Shown here: in pieces, positions 60,147 through 64,000 of the stretch | Layout of the letters: each line of letters opens with the position of its first letter | How positions within the stretch are numbered: the stretch's first letter is position 1 | From: Strigamia acuminata | Taxonomy: Eukaryota > Arthropoda > Chilopoda > Geophilomorpha > Linotaeniidae | NCBI GenBank assembly: GCA_949358305.1 | Contig: OX442319.1 | Location: 6,572,001 to 6,636,000 of the forward strand | Length of the DNA stretch: 64,000 nucleotides | Reading direction: 5' to 3' | Made by a program: the position numbers and the translations under genes | The notes under the pieces: model-generated | The model's input: the letters and a program-made list of their open reading frames with translations, nothing else | The model's database searches: none | What the model was told of the DNA's origin: nothing

Positions 60147-63100
60147 TCAATTCGGTGGGAAGCCATAAAAGTCCGTTTGTTTCCTGTTTCGGACTGGTCG
60201 AGGGCTAAGCGCTGGAGGAACTGGAGCACTCGAGCCAGCAATTGCAGGTGGCGATGGCGCACGAACGGGCGGTGGCGGTGCGTGTGTCGGAGCAACATTC
60301 TGTGGTGCAACAGCAGGTGGAATGGTGCGTGGCGGATCGGGCACAGGCGCAGGCGGTGCAGTCGGTTGAGAAGTGAGCGAAAAAGGTAGGAGGGAACTTG
60401 TACAATCTTTTCCCCCATTTTGTGGCAGCAAACTCGGATCTGCGCGGCGTTGCAACTGGTCAATGTGCCGATTCCATGTAACATCGAGAGCGACTTCAAC
60501 ATCGTAAGTAGATGAGGAAGTTTTCTTTTTAACAATACCAGGTATCCACTTGGGAGTACCCCGATAATCCCGCGCGAACACGAGGTCCCCAACTTCAAAA
60601 CGGCGCGGAATGTCAATTTGGTCGACATCTGGCAGAAGTCGTGGATTCAATAAATGTAAGCGCGTCCGCATCTCACGCTGAAGGAAGGCGACAGCTGGTG
60701 AAACTTTCGTCGTAGCGTGTGGCGTTGAGCGATACGATGCGATGAAACGAGATACGGCGTCCGACAAGGAAAAATTCAATGTTAAAAATTTGTCAATTTG
60801 AGTTTTAAAAGTCTTCACAAAACCCTCAACCGCGCCATTTGTAGCTGGGTGGTATGGCGGTGAGAGAGTGTGACAAATTCCATTTATCGCCAAGAACTGG
60901 CGAAATTCCTGCGAGGTAAACTGTGGCCCGTTGTCGGTATGGAAATGCAATGGCAAACCGTGATTTTCGAACCAAGACTTGATAACCTCGATAGTGGCGG
61001 CGGCGGCCGTCGTCGTTGACATCTTGCGCACTTCGCACCATTTGGTTTTGGCGTCAACCGCCAGCAGGAACATCGCGTTGTGGAATGGGCCGGCGAAATC
61101 GAGATGTACCCGTCCCCACACCTGGTCTGGAACTGGCCAACTGACGGTGTTTGATTTTGGCGGATCGGGCAAGCTTCGCTGGCATACATCGCAATTCTTA
61201 ACTGTGCGCTCGATGTCAGCGTCGATTCCAGGCCACCAAACCGTGGCTCGCGCCAACGATTTGGTACGGACAATGCCGTAATGACCCGCATGGAGCTCGA
61301 CCAACACCGAACGACGAACAGCTTTCGGAATCACCAACCTATCGGAGAGAAATAAATATTCATCAAAGGTTGAGAATGAGTCTCGCTGTTTATAAAATTC
61401 AGCAACATCCAACGTCCGCGATTCCCATCCGGTGCGAACATGTCGCAAAACCGCTTGCAATACTTCATCAGCTGCATATGCAGCTTTGAGAGAAGTAGCA
61501 GTCATGGGAAAATCTGAAATGAGAGTTGAATAAATTTTGTTAATGCCGACTTCTAAATCTTCTTTGCTGTCCACACTCGGTTGTGGATTACGAGACAAGC
61601 CATCGGCAATGGCGTTGTCCACAGCAGGCACGTGTTCAATAATAAAATCGTAGGCGGACAGAAATACTGCCCAACGATGCAGTCGTGCAGCCACAATCTG
61701 GTTACATCCCTTTTTCTCTCCAAATATAGAAACAAGGGGTTTGTGGTCCGTACGCAGGAAGAAACGACGCCCAAACAGGTAGTGATGGAATTTCCTGATG
61801 CCATAAATAATGGCGAATCCCTCACGCTCTATCTGTGCGTAATTCTTCTGCGCGGCCGACAAGAGAGAACTCGCAAAAGCAATGGGCTTGTGATTACCAT
61901 CGGAATCAAGATGAGAAAGGAATGCTCCCACACCTACCGGGGAAGCATCAACCGTCAAAAATAATTTTTTGGACTGGTCAAAGTGGGCTAGCGCCGACTC
62001 AGTGGACACAGCAACCTTAACCTTTTTCCATGTGGACTCGTGCTCCTCTGTCCACTTCCACTCGACATCGTCACGTGTTAAACGATATAACGGTTCGAGC
62101 AGAGTAGACAAATTTGCGACAAAGCGACCGTAGTAATTGATGAGACCAAGGAACGATTTCAAAGAGGTTACATCACTGGGGCGCCTTGCATCTCTGAGTG
62201 GAGCGAGCTTTGAATCTATCGGGGAAATACCTAGTTTGGAAATGTTTAAACCTAAAAACTGGATCGATTGCTGTAAAAAGTGACACTTCCGGCGATTCAA
62301 CGTGAGACCGGCTCCACCGAACGTCGTCAAAAGCACGTCCAAATTTTGCAGGTGAACCGCGTTGGTCGCACCTGTCACGGCGGAGTCATCTATGAATGGT
62401 TGCGTACTATTCACCTTGGCTGTCAACTGGTCCATCGTTTGCTGGAACAGAGCGGGAGCGGACGAAATACCATAAAAGAGCCTATTTACCCTGAAAAGGC
62501 CCAAATGAGTGTTAATCGTGCAGGACATTTTACTCTCCTCATCTAATTCCAATTGATTGAAAGCTGAATTCATATCTAATACTGAATAAGTTTCCCCTCC
62601 CGACAATTTGGCGGTCACATCTGCAAATAAAGGCAAAGGATATGAGTTGGGAAAAATAGCTTTGTTAATTGTCCGGTTATAGCAACCAGCCAATTTGATG
62701 GTGCCATCAGACTTTTTAACATGCATCACGGGCGTTGCCCAACGTGATGATGCAACCGGGGAAATAATACCGAGCGCTTGCAAACGCGCTAACTCAGCCT
62801 CGACCAATGGCTTAACTGCTATGGGGACTGGATAAGCTTTTAGAAAAATCGGCTGGACCGTTGGATCAACGTCAATGTGAACTGTGGACTTGTTAAAGCA
62901 ACCGATTTCATCCCGGAAAGTGTGCTCGTGCTTCAGCAACAACGTTTCCAAAGCTTTGGCGGAAGTGGAATCTAAAATCTCGGACTGGGGTGCAACGGAA
63001 TCGGCCTTGTAAATTTTCGCGCCGACCGCTTCAGCAGTTTTCGAAAGGAGCCCAAACATACACAACCAACCTCTGCCCAACAGCGGAACTGGACCATCCC

Positions 63101-63977
63101 GCGCGACACAGAGTGGCAATTGAAAATTACGATTTTTGAACCTGACTGGAACTTCAATAACTCCCTCCATCTGTATTTGGTCGCCTGTGTACGTGTACAT
63201 GTTGCACGGGATGGTCTGCAATGGAAAATGAGAGAAATGTTTTAGATATAAATCAAGAGCAATAATTGTAGCACCTGCCCCCGTGTCCATCTCCATATCG
63301 AGATTGACACCATCGATACAAATGGTAATCATGACAGGTTTCACACGTGGCAAATGCACGGAATTGACTGCAGTTGCGGGGCCAATGTGAACTCGATAGA
63401 AATCCATGTCCTCGTTAAAACGAACAACGTGAGTGGAATCCGATGCTGGGACACGAGAACGACACACCGGACGAATATGTCCAGTTTTACCACAGCCGTG
63501 GCACTTGGCGTCCCGAAAACGACACGAATCGCGCGAGTGGTTCGATTTCCCACAAGCCGAGCACCCCGACGCATTTCCCTTACTGGATGGTTGGTGTGGA
63601 GTTGGAAAAGCAACAGTTTTCTTCGTGAAACGCTTCCCGCCTCGTTTGTTCGGCTCGTATCGCGGCTTCGACTCGTGGAGTTTATGCACAGGAGTGGCGG
63701 CAGTATTCTGGGCAGCAATAGTCGAAAATTCCTTCGAAGACACCTCAGCGGAAGCCGCAAAAGCAACGGCGTCGTCAAAAGTTAAGTCAGTTTTCAGGGT
63801 TAACGCATGTTGGACTTGCTCGTTTTGCAAGCCACATAAAAAGCGATTTCGCAGCTCGTCTGATTTATTTTCACCAAAGTCGCAATTCTGAGCAAGGTCT
63901 TGGAGAGCCAACGAGTATTCGGTGACAGTCTCACCTGCCTGGCGATCGCGCCGATGAAATCGACGTATTTCGGCCAA
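60147..63977 (-). CDS. gag-pol: gag-pol polyprotein, Mag-like Ty3/gypsy element (5' part outside window)
   Basis: At least 1276 codons in one frame, with no frameshift between gag and pol; the true start lies beyond the window or at its edge. Domains by residue of this frame: end of the gag capsid (1-90, ETVTEYSLALQDLAQ, ELRNRFLCGL); two CCHC knuckles (CSACGKSNHSRDSC, CHGCGKTGHIRPVC; 139-172); retropepsin MDTGAGATI (230-238); RT with D468 (SVLDMNSAF) and the catalytic box FIDDSAV (528-534, F for the usual Y); RNase H (VDASPVG, D677; TDHKPL, D744); integrase with HAGH (896-899), C929 and C932, D960 (VHLDFAGP), D1015 (TDNGPQF) and E1051 (GAVEGF); proline-rich tail. Two knuckles plus a fused gag-pol are typical of the Mag group. 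GCYNRTIN stands where GDYK-x-TVN is usual. Confidence 0.93.
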   Translation of the reverse strand: MAEIRRFHRRDRQAGETVTEYSLALQDLAQNCDFGENKSDELRNRFLCGLQNEQVQHALTLKTDLTFDDAVAFAASAEVSSKEFSTIAAQNTAATPVHKLHESKPRYEPNKRGGKRFTKKTVAFPTPHQPSSKGNASGCSACGKSNHSRDSCRFRDAKCHGCGKTGHIRPVCRSRVPASDSTHVVRFNEDMDFYRVHIGPATAVNSVHLPRVKPVMITICIDGVNLDMEMDTGAGATIIALDLYLKHFSHFPLQTIPCNMYTYTGDQIQMEGVIEVPVRFKNRNFQLPLCVARDGPVPLLGRGWLCMFGLLSKTAEAVGAKIYKADSVAPQSEILDSTSAKALETLLLKHEHTFRDEIGCFNKSTVHIDVDPTVQPIFLKAYPVPIAVKPLVEAELARLQALGIISPVASSRWATPVMHVKKSDGTIKLAGCYNRTINKAIFPNSYPLPLFADVTAKLSGGETYSVLDMNSAFNQLELDEESKMSCTINTHLGLFRVNRLFYGISSAPALFQQTMDQLTAKVNSTQPFIDDSAVTGATNAVHLQNLDVLLTTFGGAGLTLNRRKCHFLQQSIQFLGLNISKLGISPIDSKLAPLRDARRPSDVTSLKSFLGLINYYGRFVANLSTLLEPLYRLTRDDVEWKWTEEHESTWKKVKVAVSTESALAHFDQSKKLFLTVDASPVGVGAFLSHLDSDGNHKPIAFASSLLSAAQKNYAQIEREGFAIIYGIRKFHHYLFGRRFFLRTDHKPLVSIFGEKKGCNQIVAARLHRWAVFLSAYDFIIEHVPAVDNAIADGLSRNPQPSVDSKEDLEVGINKIYSTLISDFPMTATSLKAAYAADEVLQAVLRHVRTGWESRTLDVAEFYKQRDSFSTFDEYLFLSDRLVIPKAVRRSVLVELHAGHYGIVRTKSLARATVWWPGIDADIERTVKNCDVCQRSLPDPPKSNTVSWPVPDQVWGRVHLDFAGPFHNAMFLLAVDAKTKWCEVRKMSTTTAAAATIEVIKSWFENHGLPLHFHTDNGPQFTSQEFRQFLAINGICHTLSPPYHPATNGAVEGFVKTFKTQIDKFLTLNFSLSDAVSRFIASYRSTPHATTKVSPAVAFLQREMRTRLHLLNPRLLPDVDQIDIPRRFEVGDLVFARDYRGTPKWIPGIVKKKTSSSTYDVEVALDVTWNRHIDQLQRRADPSLLPQNGGKDCTSSLLPFSLTSQPTAPPAPVPDPPRTIPPAVAPQNVAPTHAPPPPVRAPSPPAIAGSSAPVPPALSPRPVRNRKQTDFYGFPPN

Positions 63978-64000
63978 AACGAGCGGCTTCGGGCGCGCGT

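Overview
The window reads as eukaryotic, almost certainly invertebrate metazoan, nuclear DNA from a repeat-rich region; I cannot name the species. The evidence is a cullin-5-like 3' exon, GT-AG introns (some only about 60-70 nt), CCAAT/TATA promoter spacing, LTR retrotransposons of the Ty3/gypsy and Ty1/copia classes, hAT and Tc1/mariner DNA transposons, and long satellite arrays. No bacterial or phage features are present. A 200-N scaffold gap lies at 33200-33399.

Layout. 1-352: edge of a repetitive-protein exon (minus). 1652-2470: cullin-5 C-terminus (minus), cut off by satellite DNA. 2471-8280: 280-bp satellite whose every unit carries a ~53-bp dyad. 8281-14575: CpG-rich block of 56-bp and ~551-bp repeats full of TCGA and TCGTATACGA words, flanked by a ~340-bp direct repeat. 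14580-21975: nested foldback structure centred on 18325, with near-identical ~2.1-kb arms. 20746-21137: intact hAT-type MITE with an 8-bp target-site duplication. 21400-26500: small foldback elements and palindromic motifs. 27534-33199: second 280-bp satellite array, whose first ~2.7 kb repeats the last ~2.7 kb of the first array variant for variant at a constant offset of 22,024 bp. 33400-33555: start of a histone-tail-like ORF with its own CCAAT/TATA promoter, cut by the gap.

33872-45270 (minus) is a structurally complete, very young Ty3/gypsy-class LTR element. It has 610/611-bp LTRs, a tRNA-Pro-like primer site, gag, pol reached by a textbook -1 frameshift (A AAA AAC, 8-nt spacer, perfect 9-bp stem), a polypurine tract, and a large third ORF that appears to be assembled by splicing and does not look like an envelope. 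It abuts a copia RT fragment and lacks a visible target-site duplication.

45571-47870 (plus) and 57120-59820 (minus) hold a decaying, tandemly duplicated family of very small genes that I do not recognise. They encode short membrane segments, charged coiled-coil stretches and a conserved module FNRCRH-x-Y-x-RQEN-x-DLI-x-FANN. Between them, a diverged inverted repeat pair (48500-49720 and 56320-56920) carries a ~621-bp solo-LTR-like insertion in one arm whose empty site is preserved in the other, and the interval also holds a FLYWCH-like exon, a gag fossil, a hAT fossil and a Tc1 element inserted into that hAT fossil. 59824-64000 is the 3' part of a second, Mag-like Ty3/gypsy element, inserted into the last copy of the small-gene family and running off the window.
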